64,000 nt of DNA from JABFRZ01 sp031413955 (GCA_031413955.1 JANOGB010000477.1:3241-67240); one strand, 5' to 3'; shown: positions 44,873 through 54,248, counted from the first letter of the stretch. Numbers and translations are program-made. The notes: generated by a model from the sequence alone, not told the origin.

Positions 44873-45428
44873 GGAGCCTTGCCTCTGGCGCTCCAGGTCC
44901 GAAGTCTGAAGGCGCCCCGGATCGGGAATCGACCGGCGAGCGTGTTCCTCCCTTCACCGAGGGTGATCGATCCGCGCCGCCGCGGAAGCCTGCGCCAGGG
45001 GCGGGACGCAGAAGGAGAGATCGTCGACCGCCCCGAAGCCGGTCAGGTGGACGATCATCTTGAGCACGCGGTCCTGCTCGAATCCCTCCGTTTGCGAGGC
45101 CGTCGCGAACCGCGGCGTTCCGTTGCCTGGCTGGGGATCCAGGGTGACGAGGTCGAGCTCGTGGGGACCCGCGTCCCCGTACGTCCCCGTCCAGCCCGGC
45201 TCGACGGCGTAGGTGCGCGTGCGGTTCTCCTCGTCGAAGAGCGTGACGCTCGCGCCCTCGAGCCCGGATCAGCGACCGCCTGCAGCCAGGACGGTCCTCA
45301 TCCGGTCACATTCTCCACGCGGGTTCAGTCATTTGACTGCCGGGCCAGGGCCCGCCAAAGTGACGCATTCAGGAGGAGGCTCAAGTGAGACTCGAGATCA
45401 GGAACCTCTGCACGGAGTCGCCATCATC
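44873..45428. other. Intergenic stretch of about 550 bases holding a gene remnant
   Basis: The only coding-like signal is the minus-strand fragment at 44954-45268. The rest (45269-45428) shows no gene; AT content rises at 45325-45400 ahead of the DUF1801 gene, where its promoter is likely. Confidence 0.5.
44954..45268 (-). pseudogene. C-terminal remnant of a secreted protein
   Basis: A stop-free minus-strand frame of 104 codons without a usable start codon near its beginning. It reads as protein-like sequence (GASVTLFDEENRTRTYAVEP, GWTGTYGDAGPHELDLVTLD, VLKMIVHLTGFGAVDDLSFC), beta-rich and ending in a VDDLSFC strand similar to the VDNIR/VDNVYV ends of anchored secreted beta-sandwich proteins here. 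The upstream part is missing (a TGA precedes it at 45269-45271), so this is a truncated gene. Confidence 0.5.
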
Positions 45429-45914
45429 GTGAAGGCGAAGGCGGGCCCCGAGCGCATGCCAGGCAAGGCGAAGCCGAAGACCAAATGCACGTCGGGCGCG
45501 AACAAGCCGCGCAAGTCGGCCGCCAAGTCCAAGTCCCCGCCGAAGGCAGGCGCGACGGGGAAACCCGCTTCTCGGCTCATCGACCAGCGGATCCGCGACC
45601 TCAAGGGATGGCGCGGGCAGACCCTGGCCCGCATGCGGGCGCTGATCCTGGAAGCCGCCCCCGAGATGACCGAGGAGTGGAAGTGGAGCAATCCGGTCTG
45701 GTCGCACCACGGGATCGTCTGCACCGGGGAGGCGTACACGAAGGTCGTGAAGCTCACGTTCGCCCAGGGGGCCAAGCTCCCGGACCCAGCGCGCCTCTTC
45801 AATTCCAGCCTGGAAGGCAACACGCGCAGGGCGATCGACATCCACGAAGGGGAAGAAGTCGACGCGGGCGCGTTCCAGGCCCTCGTGAAGGCCGCGGTGA
45901 CTGCAGGATCATGA
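45429..45914 (+). CDS. DUF1801 domain protein (intact copy)
   Basis: A 161-residue protein. The first 45 residues are Lys/Pro/Ala-rich (MPGKAKPKTKCTSG, KSKSPPKAGA). They precede a DUF1801 (YdhG/YjbR-like) domain with LIDQRIRDLKGWRGQTLARMR, EEWKWSNPVWSHHG, VKLTFAQGAKL and RRAIDIHEGEEVDAGAF. The GTG at 45429 aligns exactly with the ATG of the tandem copy at 45940, including upstream bases, so it is the better start over ATG 45456. DUF1801 proteins are small alpha/beta proteins of unknown function. The basic tail might bind nucleic acid, which is inference. Confidence 0.75.
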   Translation: MKAKAGPERMPGKAKPKTKCTSGANKPRKSAAKSKSPPKAGATGKPASRLIDQRIRDLKGWRGQTLARMRALILEAAPEMTEEWKWSNPVWSHHGIVCTGEAYTKVVKLTFAQGAKLPDPARLFNSSLEGNTRRAIDIHEGEEVDAGAFQALVKAAVTAGS

Positions 45915-45939
45915 ACCTCTACGCGGAGCCACCCTCCTC

Positions 45940-46533
45940 ATGAAGACGCCGGCGGATCCCGGGCGCATGCCTGGCAAGGCGAAGCCGAAGGCCAAGGGCA
46001 TGTCGCGCGCGAGCAGGCCACGCATGTCGGCCACCCAGTCCAAGTCCCCGCCGAAGGCAGGCGCGAAGTCCAGGCCAGGTGCGAGCGAGGGCAAGCCGAT
46101 CCAGGCGCGAAAAGGCGAGAAGGTCGTCCTCCTCTCGGGCGGCAACCCGTAAATCGCTAAAGCGGACGGCGACGCCCCGGTGCAGGCATACATCGCCGCG
46201 ATGCCGGGCTGGAAGCGCGACCTCGGGAAGCGCCTCGACGCGCTCATCGTGCGGACCGTGCCCAACGTGCACAAGGCCGTGAAGTGGAACACGCCGTTCT
46301 ACGGCATCGAGGGCCGGGGTTGGTTCCTGGGGTTCCACACCTTCACGCGCTACGTCAAGGTGACCTTCTTCCGCGGCACGTTGCTGCGACCGGTCCCGCC
46401 CGGCGCCAGCAAGGTCAAGGACACGCGCTACATCGACATCCACGAAGGCGACGAGCTCGACGAGGCGCAGATGGCGACCTGGGTGAAGCAGGCGGCCGCG
46501 TTGCCCGGCTGGGCTCCTGGCCGACCGTCCTGA
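45940..46533 (+). pseudogene. Second DUF1801 gene interrupted by in-frame TAA
   Basis: One continuous frame from ATG 45940 to the stop at 46531-46533, broken only by TAA at 46150-46152. Before the stop it carries the same leader as its neighbour (MPGKAKPKAK, SKSPPKAGA) and KVVLLSGGNP. After the stop it reads IAKADGDAPVQAYIAAMPGW and then a normal DUF1801 domain (KAVKWNTPFYGIEGRGWFLG, YIDIHEGDELDEAQ). In this family the join is GGNPQIAK, so CAA to TAA at one base explains it. The second part could restart from GTG 46168 or a later ATG. Confidence 0.75.
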
Positions 46534-46598
46534 GGATCTGTCTTCGCCTCAGCCCACGAACCAGCCGCGAAAGGCGCGCTCGAACTTCTCGTGTTGAC

Positions 46599-49500
46599 CT
46601 AGCGCCCGCCCGCCACGATCGGCTCGCTGCAGATGAAGGAGTAGTGGCCCGATACGAGCTCGACGCGCAGTTCCTCGGGTCCGGAGCCGAGCACGGTAAC
46701 CCCTGGTGCGCTCGCGAGCGGGAGGCCGCTCTCGGTCACGGTCGTTGCCGTGCGCGTCGGGATCACGAGCGTGGCGCCGACGTTCGGCGGCACGCGCACG
46801 TCGAGGCGCAGCTCGGGGGGTTGCCCCGGAGGGCCGAGCTCCCAGGCGAGCTCGATCTCCCCGCGGATCGAGTCGTGCTTCGCCGCGGCGTGCGTGAGGC
46901 CGCCGCCGGGGCGCGGGCGCAGGAGCAGGTGCTCGAAGCCGGGCCGGTCCGCGCCGAGGCCGCCGATGGTGGCGAACATCCACTCGCCGACGGCGCCGAA
47001 GGCGTAGTGCGCGAAGGAGTTCATGCCCGGGTCCTGGAAGCCTTTTTCCGGCGTCCAGCCGTCCCAGCGTTCCCAGATGCTGGTGGCGCCGTTCTCGATC
47101 TCGAACAGCCAGGACGGATAGGTGCGCCCGAGCACGAGGCGGTAGGCGACGTCGGCGCGGCCGATCTCGTTCAGGGCCAGCAGCAGGTCCTTGGTGCCGA
47201 CGAAGCCGGTCGAGAAGTGATCGCCGCGGGCCTCGATGTCGGCCACCAGACGTTGCGCGGCGCGCTCGCGGCGCTCGCCGTCGAGCAGGTCGAAGGAGAG
47301 CGCGAGCGCGTAGGCGCACTGCGTGTCGCCGTGGATCTTGCCCTCGTCGTCGACGTAGGCGGCGTTGAACGCCTGCCGGACGCGTTCGGACAGCTTGCCG
47401 TAGCGCGCGCGGTCCTCGCCGAAGCCCAGCGCATCCGCGGTCTTCTCCATCAGCCGCGCGCACTTCGCGAAGTAGGCCGTGTAGATCACCTCGTGTGGCG
47501 TGTCGCCGCCCACGGCGACCCAGTCGCCGAAGCAGTGGAACTCCTCCGGCGGCAGGCAGTCCTCGCCGCTGCGCTGCTCGCAGAAGGCGAGGAAGCGCTG
47601 CATCGACGGGTACGCGCGTGCGAGCAGGCGCTCGTCGCCGTAAGCCAGGTACATCTCCCACGGCACGATCACGCCTGCATCGGCCCAGGCCGGCCCGCCG
47701 TCCGAGCCTGCGACCTTGAGCGGCGCCACCATCGGGAACTGGCCGTCCTCCCGTTGCGCGTCGGCGAGGTCCACGAGCCACTTGGTGAAGAAGGCCTGCA
47801 CGTCGGCGTTCCAGGTCGCGGTGCGCGCGTAGATCTGCGCATCGCCGGTCCAGCCCAGGCGCTCGTCGCGCTGCGGACAGTCGGTCGGGATGTCGATGAA
47901 GTTCATACGCTGCGTCCAGCGGATGTTCTCCATCAAGCGCTCGAGCGCGGGCTCGGAGGTCGTGAGTTCCGCGACGTAGGGCGTGTCGCTCGTGACCGCC
48001 AGCGCGACCAGGTCGCCGGGCTCGGGCTGGCGGCCGAGGCCTGTGACCTCGACGTACTGGAAACCGTGGAAGGTGAAGCGCGGCTGCCAGCGCTCGAGTC
48101 CACCGCCCTTGCACACATAGGTGTCCGTCGCGCGCGCGCCGCGCAGGTTCTCGGTGTACAGCGTGCGCTCGGGGTTCAGGCGCTCGGCGTAGCGCAGCGT
48201 GACTTCCTGGCCCATTCCGCCGCGCACGGCGAGGCGCGCGAAGCCGGCGATGTTCTGGCCGAAATCGCTCACCCACGTGTCGGGGCCGACCGACCACACC
48301 TCCTTCGGCGCGAGCTCGGCCACGACGCGCACCGGCGGACCGGGGTGGGCGCCGAGCACCGGGTTCTCATCTGCACCGACGTCGACCGCGCTCCACGCGG
48401 CATCGTCGAAACCCGGCTCCGACCAGCCACTCTGCTCCGCGCGCGCGTCGTACGTCTCGCCCATCAGGAAGTCGGCCATGAGCAGCGGCCCCGTGCTCGC
48501 GCGCCACGATGAATCCGTGACGACGAGCTCGCTGCTGCCGTCCGCGTGCTCGAGCCGGAGCTGGACCAGGAGGCGCGTACGCGAGCCGTAGTGATCGCGA
48601 TGGGCGCCGTAGCCGACGTAGCCCGAGTACCAGCCGTCGGCGAGGTACGCGCCGAGCGCGTTCTCGCCCGCGCGCAGGAGCGTGGTCACGTCGTAGGTGC
48701 GGTAGGGGACGCGCTTCTCGTAATCGGTCCAGCCGGGCGTGAAGAGGTCGTCGCTCACGCGCTGGCCGTTGAGCTCGAGCTCGACCAGGCCGAGCGCGGA
48801 AGTGTACAGCGTCGCGCGCACCGGCCGGGCGCGCGCGGTGAAGTCCTTGCGCAGCAGGCGCGGCGGCGGGAGGAACAGCTCCTTCTTCTCGAGCGTGCCC
48901 CAGGGCTCCTTGCCGTAGGCCGCGATCTCGCGCGCTGGCGCCCAGGCGCGATCGTCGAAGCTGCCGGCCGTCCACTCGGGAACGGCGGCGTCGCTCACGC
49001 TCCAGGATGCGTCGCTGAGGAGGTCGAGCTTCGTGCCGTCGGCGAGCTCCGCGCTCAGGCGTGCCAGGAGTCCCGCCGGGCCCGGAGCGTCGTTCTTCGC
49101 GCGCACCGCGATCACGTTGTCGCCGCGGAAGAGTTGCGCAGCCACGTCGACGTCCGCCGGGCGGCGCCAGGCGTTTTCCTGGCCGTCGCTCGCGTGCATG
49201 GACGTGCCGTTGACGAAGACCTCCCACTGGTTGTCGGCCGTGAGCGCGAGGCGCGCGCTCTGGAATTCCTCCGACAGCGCGAAGTGCGCGCGGAAGAAGC
49301 GCTCGCCCGCCGGTGCTTGGTCCGGATCGCTGCCCGACCAGATCCATTTCGCGCCGCCGAACACGCTCCTCACCTCGGGCGGCCGCGCGGGCGCATCGAA
49401 ACCGATCCACTGCGCGCGCCAGTCCTCGGGCGCGAGCAGGCCCATGGAGAAGCGCGCGACCTCGCTCCACTCGCTCGCCACGCCGTCCTGATCCCACACA

Positions 49501-49868
49501 CGCACTTTCCAGGAGCAGCGCGTTCCCGAGGTGAGCGGCAGCCCGCCGTACTCGACGTCCACGGTCTCGCCCGACTCGACCTGGCCCGAGTCCCACAGCT
49601 CCGCCCTCCCGGCCGAGAGAAGTGCCTCGTCGCGTGCCACGAGCACCTGATAGCCGCTCTGCCGCAGGCCGCGCGCCCCTTCGTCACGCGCCACGAGCTT
49701 CCACGACAGCCGCGGCGGCAGCGCATCCACGCCCAGCGGATCGACGAGGTGCTCGCAGGTGAGCGCATGCACGCCGAGCTGCGACGCCCGCGGCTCGGGC
49801 TCGTCCACGCGTGCTCGCAGGCAGGACCCAAGGAGCATGAGCAAGAGCGGACTGATGCGCTGGAGCAT
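46599..49868 (-). CDS. GH78 alpha-L-rhamnosidase, lipoprotein (2)
   Basis: A 1089-residue GH78 enzyme with a lipoprotein signal (ISPLLLMLLGSCLRA). It follows the same domain order as 37741-41064: CEHLVDPLGVDALPPRLSW near the N-terminus, a carbohydrate-binding-like insert (VFVNGTSMHA), LFLPPPRLLRKDFTA before the middle beta domain, the catalytic block DIPTDCPQRDERLGWTGDAQ (about 658-677) and WERWDGWTPEKGFQDPGMNS, then a C-terminal beta domain. The start ATG 49868 gives the signal; the longer frame is upstream noise. The two rhamnosidases are paralogues, probably with different glycan preferences. Confidence 0.9.
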   Translation of the reverse strand: MLQRISPLLLMLLGSCLRARVDEPEPRASQLGVHALTCEHLVDPLGVDALPPRLSWKLVARDEGARGLRQSGYQVLVARDEALLSAGRAELWDSGQVESGETVDVEYGGLPLTSGTRCSWKVRVWDQDGVASEWSEVARFSMGLLAPEDWRAQWIGFDAPARPPEVRSVFGGAKWIWSGSDPDQAPAGERFFRAHFALSEEFQSARLALTADNQWEVFVNGTSMHASDGQENAWRRPADVDVAAQLFRGDNVIAVRAKNDAPGPAGLLARLSAELADGTKLDLLSDASWSVSDAAVPEWTAGSFDDRAWAPAREIAAYGKEPWGTLEKKELFLPPPRLLRKDFTARARPVRATLYTSALGLVELELNGQRVSDDLFTPGWTDYEKRVPYRTYDVTTLLRAGENALGAYLADGWYSGYVGYGAHRDHYGSRTRLLVQLRLEHADGSSELVVTDSSWRASTGPLLMADFLMGETYDARAEQSGWSEPGFDDAAWSAVDVGADENPVLGAHPGPPVRVVAELAPKEVWSVGPDTWVSDFGQNIAGFARLAVRGGMGQEVTLRYAERLNPERTLYTENLRGARATDTYVCKGGGLERWQPRFTFHGFQYVEVTGLGRQPEPGDLVALAVTSDTPYVAELTTSEPALERLMENIRWTQRMNFIDIPTDCPQRDERLGWTGDAQIYARTATWNADVQAFFTKWLVDLADAQREDGQFPMVAPLKVAGSDGGPAWADAGVIVPWEMYLAYGDERLLARAYPSMQRFLAFCEQRSGEDCLPPEEFHCFGDWVAVGGDTPHEVIYTAYFAKCARLMEKTADALGFGEDRARYGKLSERVRQAFNAAYVDDEGKIHGDTQCAYALALSFDLLDGERRERAAQRLVADIEARGDHFSTGFVGTKDLLLALNEIGRADVAYRLVLGRTYPSWLFEIENGATSIWERWDGWTPEKGFQDPGMNSFAHYAFGAVGEWMFATIGGLGADRPGFEHLLLRPRPGGGLTHAAAKHDSIRGEIELAWELGPPGQPPELRLDVRVPPNVGATLVIPTRTATTVTESGLPLASAPGVTVLGSGPEELRVELVSGHYSFICSEPIVAGGR

Positions 49869-50063
49869 GGCGGAGAAGCAAACTGTCCGTGGGAGGGATG
49901 AAGGCCAGGGACCGCGGCGAGACGACTGCGAGTGGCACGACTCACACACCCACGTGTTGAGCCCAATGGAGGTCATCCTAACCAGTGCGCACCTGGCCGT
50001 GATCCTGTTCGGGTCCTCGCCGACGCGAGAAATGACCCCGGACAGCGACATCGGTCACCTGGT

Positions 50064-50173
50064 GGCGAAAGTACGGAGCCTGGCACGGTTTCGCGCGAGT
50101 CCGAGTTCGCGCAGGAGTGCGAGGCGGTTCCGGCGGACTCGTGCAAAACCGAGCCAGGCACCTCCCTTTCGCC
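50064..50173. repeat. Family II 110-bp hairpin, A type (locus 2)
   Basis: Begins GGCGAAAGTACGGAGCC and ends CTTTCGCC; same length and inner CGAGTCCG / CGGACTCG stem as 35212-35321, but in the opposite orientation and over 90% alike by eye. Confidence 0.85.
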
Positions 50174-50211
50174 GCTTCGACGCCACGCAGCCGCATCATT
50201 GCCGTCCCGAT

Positions 50212-50321
50212 GGCGAGAGGGAGGTGCCAGGCTCGGTCTTGCCGGATTCCGCCCCGCGCTCTGCGCACTCTTGCGCGCACTCGGAATCCGGCGAGGCCGT
50301 GCCTGGCTCCGTACTCTCGCC
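50212..50321. repeat. Family II 110-bp hairpin, B type (locus 2)
   Basis: Begins GGCGAGAGGGAGGTGCC and ends GTACTCTCGCC with inner CCGGATTCCG / CGGAATCCGG stem, opposite in orientation to 35363-35472. Spacing from the A hairpin is 38 bases. Confidence 0.85.
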
Positions 50322-50325
50322 GGCC

Positions 50326-53300
50326 TCACGGCTCGCGGCGGGAATCGAACAGCGCCAGATGCTTCCCCGCCGCCAGCACCACGCATGCGCCGTCGGGTGA
50401 CACTCCGAGGCGCGGGTTGCCCGGTGGGAGGCCCTCGATCTCGGCCACCAGGCGGCCCGTGCTCGCGTCCCACACGCCCAGGAAGCCCAGCCAGTTCGCG
50501 CTGAACACGCGCTCGCCGCTGGGGGAGAGGACGGGCCAGAGGTGGCTGGTCTGCTTGCTCGTCCAGAGCGGGGCGAGGTCCCGCGCGGCGAGCATCTCCA
50601 TGCCCTGGTTGCCGGCGTAAGCGGAGGCCAGGATCCGGCTCCCGTCGGGGCTGAACTGGACGAAGAGCATCCCGGGCCGCAGCGTCTCGCGCAGCAGCGC
50701 GCCGCTCGCCGCGCTGCGCACCTGGATGCGGCCGTCGAAATTGCAGGCCACCAGCTCGCGCCCGTCGGGGGACCAGCTCGCGCCGAAGAGATCGCCGGGC
50801 CAGCCGTGGGTCTGCGAAGGCATGGGCGCGGTCCATGCGAGCGAGCCGTCGCCGAGACTCCACGCGCGCAGGGATCCGTCGTTGGCGGTCGCGGCCAGCT
50901 GGGACCCGGAGGGATCGAAGTGGACCTCGGTGGGCGCGGGTTGCTCGAGCCGTCCGAGCTGCCGGCCGTCCGCTGGGTCGAACAGCAGGATGTCGCGCTC
51001 CCAGTCGGCGAGCGCGAGCCGCGCGCCGTTGCGCGACCAGTCCAGGTGGCGGATGCGCGTCCCCGTGTGCAGCACGCGCTCGCGCGTTCGCGTCCGGGTG
51101 TTCCAGATCTCGACCTCGCCCGGGCCCCAGCCCACGGCCGCGCGCTCGCCGTCGGGCGCGAACGCCACGCCCGCCGGAGGCTCGCGCCCGTCCTCGCAGT
51201 ACAGCGTGCGCCAGTCGCCGCGCTCGAGGTCCCACAGTCGCACCCTGCCGAGCGAGCAACCGCTGACGACCCGGCGGCCATCGGCGCTGAACTGGAGCGT
51301 GTTCACGCGGCCCTTGTGCCCGACCAGGCGTCCGACGCGTTCCCAGGAGTCGGCCGCGAAGAGACGCACGATCGAGCCGCCGGCCACGGCGATCCGATGC
51401 GAGTCCGGGCTCCATGCCAGGGCCATCACCTGCCCGCCGATGCGGTCGGAGCGGTGCACCAGAGCGAGCGTCCGCGCGTCCCACACGAGGAGGCGCGACT
51501 CCCAGTTCCCGCCCGCGAGCCAGCGCCCGTCGGGGCTGCAAGCGACCTGCTGCATGCGCTCGCCACTCTCGCGCAGCACGGTCACGAGCGCGCGCGCGGC
51601 CACGTCCCACACGCCGATGCTGCCGTCCCACGAGGCGGCGAAGAGCCGTGCGCCGTCGGGCGACCAGGCGACGTCCGCGATGTCGCGCTGCGCGTCCACC
51701 CGCAGCAGGCCGAGGTTTGCGCGTTCCGCGGCGTCCCAGAGCTGCACGCCCTCGGTGCCGTAGGCGGCGAGCAGAAGGCCGGCGGGAGCGAAGGCCGCGC
51801 CGTGCCAGCCGTGCAGCTCCGCGTCCAGGCTCGGCAGCGGCTCCCAGGTCCGCGTGTCCCACAGGCGCAGGGCGCCGAGGCGCGCGAACACGGCGAGCCA
51901 CCCGCCATCGGCGGAGAGGCTGGCATTGTTGATCGATTCGTCGGTTTCGAGCACGAGCTCGCGCGTGACCGTGCCGCTGGCGAGGTCGACGACCTGGATG
52001 CGCGGAGGCTGGGCGGTGCCGGCGCACAGCAGCTGCTCGCCGCCCGCCAGGAGGAGCACGCTCTTGAGCTCGAGGTCCGAGAGCTCGAGCTTGCGCTCGC
52101 TCGTGTCCGACTCGCGCCAGAGGTGCCGCCACTCCCAGCCGCGCAGATCCGCGGGGCAACCGTCGAGCAGCTCGCGCAGGTGGCTGATCTCGCCGCTCGA
52201 GAGCGCAGCCGAGGCCAGCGCCACGCGGTTTTGCGCGTCCTCGCGCCGCAGCTCCTCGGCGCGTTGCGCGGTCTCGCGTTGGGCGCGAGCGATGTCGCGC
52301 CGCAGGAGCGTCTCCACCAGCGCCAGCGCTCCGAGTCCGAGGACCACGGCCAGGATCGCCGCGGCCGCGCCGCGGTTGCGGCGGACCCACTTCCTGAGCT
52401 CGACCCAGGCTCCGGTCCGGTGCGCGCGCACGACGCGCCCCTCCAGCCAGGCGTTCAGCTCCTCGCCCAGCTCGAGCGCGCTCGCGTAACGTGCCGCCGG
52501 GTCGCGCTCCATGGCCTTCTCCGCGATCGCCACGAGCTCCTCGGGCGCGTGCGGGGCGAGGCGCACCAGCGGTTCCGGCGGGCCGGCGAGAAGAAAGGAC
52601 ACGAGCTCGCTGGAGGCGAGCTGCCGCTCGCGCGCGTAGGGGTGGCGTCCAGACAGGAGGTGGTAGAGCATCGCTCCGAGCGCGTACACGTCCGTGCGCG
52701 GCCCGATCGCGGCGGACTCGGCGCGCGCCTGCTCGGGCGCGAGATACCCGGGGGTCCCGACGATGAAGCCCTGCTCCGTGGCCAGGGGCGAGCCGGGACC
52801 GGAGCGCGGCCCGCTCTCCCGGTCCGTCTGGATCACCTCCGTCTCCGGGCTCGCGGCGTTCGGCGCGCGCGACGGCTCGACCGGCAACGACGGCTCGAGC
52901 GGTAATGCCGTCTCGGGCCGGCCGGTCACCTTGGCGAGGCCCCAGTCCATCACGAACACCTCGCCGAAGCGTCCGACCATCACGTTGGCGGGCTTCAAGT
53001 CGCGATGGACCACGCCCTTCTCGTGCGCGTAGGCCACCGCTTCGCACACGCGCACGAGCACGCGCACGGCGCGCGCGAGCGGCCACTCGGTAGCACCCGC
53101 GCGGTAGAGCGAGATCACCTGCGCGAAGTCGCGGCCCTGGACGCGCTTCATCGTGAAGTATGCGCGCCCGCGCTCGTCGCGCCCGACGGCGTGGATCGCG
53201 ACCACGCCAGGGTGGTCGAGCTGCGCCAGGATCTGCGCCTCGGCCAGGAGCCGGCTCTGCTGGCGCTCGATCTCGGCGCGCGAGGACGCCTCGCGGATCC

Positions 53301-53664
53301 GGTCCGGGCGCACGGTCTTCATCGCGATCGTACGCCGGAGGGCCGGATCGTAGACCTCGAGGATCGAGCCCATGCCGCCGCGCGCCAGCTCGCCGAGGAT
53401 CTCGTAACGCTCCGCGGCCGGGAGCGCGCCGTCCGGGGCGGGATGTTCGCGCGGGTCGGGAGCCATCGGGCCAGGATCGAGCAGGCTCCGGGCGCGCTCG
53501 TGGGCCGCGTGCAGCGCCGATAGCCGCGCGGCCACGCCCGGATGCCGCGCGCGGAGTGCCTCGAACGAGGGCCCCGCGCCATGCTCGCTCTCCTCCAGCC
53601 AGGCGAGGAAGATCTCGACCACGTGCTCCGCGTCGCGGACGGGCGGATCGGGTTCCTCGGGCAT
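50326..53664 (-). CDS. Membrane Ser/Thr protein kinase with WD40 beta-propellers
   Basis: A 1112-residue protein. Residues 87-370 are a eukaryote-like kinase: glycine loop ELARGGMGSILEVYD, Lys116 in IAMKTV, catalytic HRDLKPANVMV (about 220-230), DWG in place of DFG (FVMDWGLAK), and GTPGYLAPEQA. A membrane helix is at about 433-452 (AAAAILAVVLGLGALALV). The C-terminal 600 residues are WD40-like repeats (VAWSPDGARLFAASWDGSIGVWD, LQFSADGRRVVSGCSLGRVRLWD), which should face outside. The ATG lies nine bases after the stop of the ECF sigma gene, forming a sigma-kinase operon typical of planctomycete signalling. Confidence 0.9.
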   Translation of the reverse strand: MPEEPDPPVRDAEHVVEIFLAWLEESEHGAGPSFEALRARHPGVAARLSALHAAHERARSLLDPGPMAPDPREHPAPDGALPAAERYEILGELARGGMGSILEVYDPALRRTIAMKTVRPDRIREASSRAEIERQQSRLLAEAQILAQLDHPGVVAIHAVGRDERGRAYFTMKRVQGRDFAQVISLYRAGATEWPLARAVRVLVRVCEAVAYAHEKGVVHRDLKPANVMVGRFGEVFVMDWGLAKVTGRPETALPLEPSLPVEPSRAPNAASPETEVIQTDRESGPRSGPGSPLATEQGFIVGTPGYLAPEQARAESAAIGPRTDVYALGAMLYHLLSGRHPYARERQLASSELVSFLLAGPPEPLVRLAPHAPEELVAIAEKAMERDPAARYASALELGEELNAWLEGRVVRAHRTGAWVELRKWVRRNRGAAAAILAVVLGLGALALVETLLRRDIARAQRETAQRAEELRREDAQNRVALASAALSSGEISHLRELLDGCPADLRGWEWRHLWRESDTSERKLELSDLELKSVLLLAGGEQLLCAGTAQPPRIQVVDLASGTVTRELVLETDESINNASLSADGGWLAVFARLGALRLWDTRTWEPLPSLDAELHGWHGAAFAPAGLLLAAYGTEGVQLWDAAERANLGLLRVDAQRDIADVAWSPDGARLFAASWDGSIGVWDVAARALVTVLRESGERMQQVACSPDGRWLAGGNWESRLLVWDARTLALVHRSDRIGGQVMALAWSPDSHRIAVAGGSIVRLFAADSWERVGRLVGHKGRVNTLQFSADGRRVVSGCSLGRVRLWDLERGDWRTLYCEDGREPPAGVAFAPDGERAAVGWGPGEVEIWNTRTRTRERVLHTGTRIRHLDWSRNGARLALADWERDILLFDPADGRQLGRLEQPAPTEVHFDPSGSQLAATANDGSLRAWSLGDGSLAWTAPMPSQTHGWPGDLFGASWSPDGRELVACNFDGRIQVRSAASGALLRETLRPGMLFVQFSPDGSRILASAYAGNQGMEMLAARDLAPLWTSKQTSHLWPVLSPSGERVFSANWLGFLGVWDASTGRLVAEIEGLPPGNPRLGVSPDGACVVLAAGKHLALFDSRREP

Positions 53665-53672
53665 GTGCGGGT

Positions 53673-54248
53673 TCAGGCCTCGGACCTTCCGAGGTGCTGT
53701 CCGAGCTCGAGCAGCGCGCGGTGGTAGAGCTTGCGCGCTGCCTCCTCGCTGCGTCCGAGCTCCTGCGCGATGCGCTGCCAGGACAGGCCCTCGAGCGAGC
53801 GCAGCTCGACCACGCGCTGGCGCAGCGGATCGAGCTCCTCGAGCGCTTCCACCACGCGCTGCCGCCGCTCCTCGAGCGTGAGCTGGGCTGCGATCGAGTT
53901 GTCGCCGGTGGCGATCAGGTCGCTCGAGAGGGCCTCGAACGAATGCTCGCGGTTGCGGCGGACCTCGTCGACGATGTGGTTGCGCGCCACGGCCGTCACC
54001 CAGCGCAGGAAGACTCGTTCTTCTTGCAGGTCTCCCGCGCGCAGGGTGCGCAGGGCTTCCGCGAACACGCTCTGCAGGACGTCGCTGGACTCGAGGCATT
54101 CGCGTGCCGCGGGGCCCATCATCAGACGGATGCGCGCGAGCAGGCGCCCCTGGTAGCGGGTGATCACCTGCGTCAGCGCACTCAGGTCGAGCGTGGGATC
54201 GGGATGCGGGCCGACTCCGTCGGCAGAGTCCGAGTCCGGGGGGGTCAT
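53673..54248 (-). CDS. ECF RNA polymerase sigma factor paired with the kinase
   Basis: A 191-residue sigma factor. Region 2 is RIRLMMGPAARECLESSDVLQSVFAEAL with WVTAVARNHIVDEVRR; region 4 is LEELDPLRQRVVELRSLEGLSWQRIAQELGRSEEAARKLYHRALLEL. This resembles the ECF groups encoded next to Ser/Thr kinases in planctomycetes, where phosphorylation is thought to control the sigma factor. The ATG at 54248 is chosen because the upstream extension of the frame lies in low-complexity intergenic DNA. The kinase gene begins nine bases after the stop. Divergent from the large dehydrogenase gene. Confidence 0.88.
   Translation of the reverse strand: MTPPDSDSADGVGPHPDPTLDLSALTQVITRYQGRLLARIRLMMGPAARECLESSDVLQSVFAEALRTLRAGDLQEERVFLRWVTAVARNHIVDEVRRNREHSFEALSSDLIATGDNSIAAQLTLEERRQRVVEALEELDPLRQRVVELRSLEGLSWQRIAQELGRSEEAARKLYHRALLELGQHLGRSEA

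Larger units (their letters stand above)
49869..50325. other. Intergenic stretch of about 450 bases with two family II hairpins
   Basis: No gene is supported. 49869-50063 is unremarkable and should carry the promoter of the rhamnosidase gene. The remainder is the A/B hairpin pair, which ends four bases before the stop codon of the kinase gene. Confidence 0.6.

Noticed and set aside
24962..46152. Two in-frame TAA codons in otherwise intact genes, suggesting stop-codon recoding
   Set aside because: Other genes here end in TAA as normal (for example DUF4160 at 1039-1041), and both interrupted genes are small accessory genes prone to decay.
46549..46598. Minus-strand tail reading HEKFERAFRGWFVG that looks like the end of a protein
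   Set aside because: Too short, no start or preceding domain in that frame; the overlapping frame is occupied by the GH78 gene.
35164..50330. Small frames across the family II hairpins giving peptides such as STEPGTVS
   Set aside because: These are translations of the palindromic DNA in several frames and not plausible proteins.
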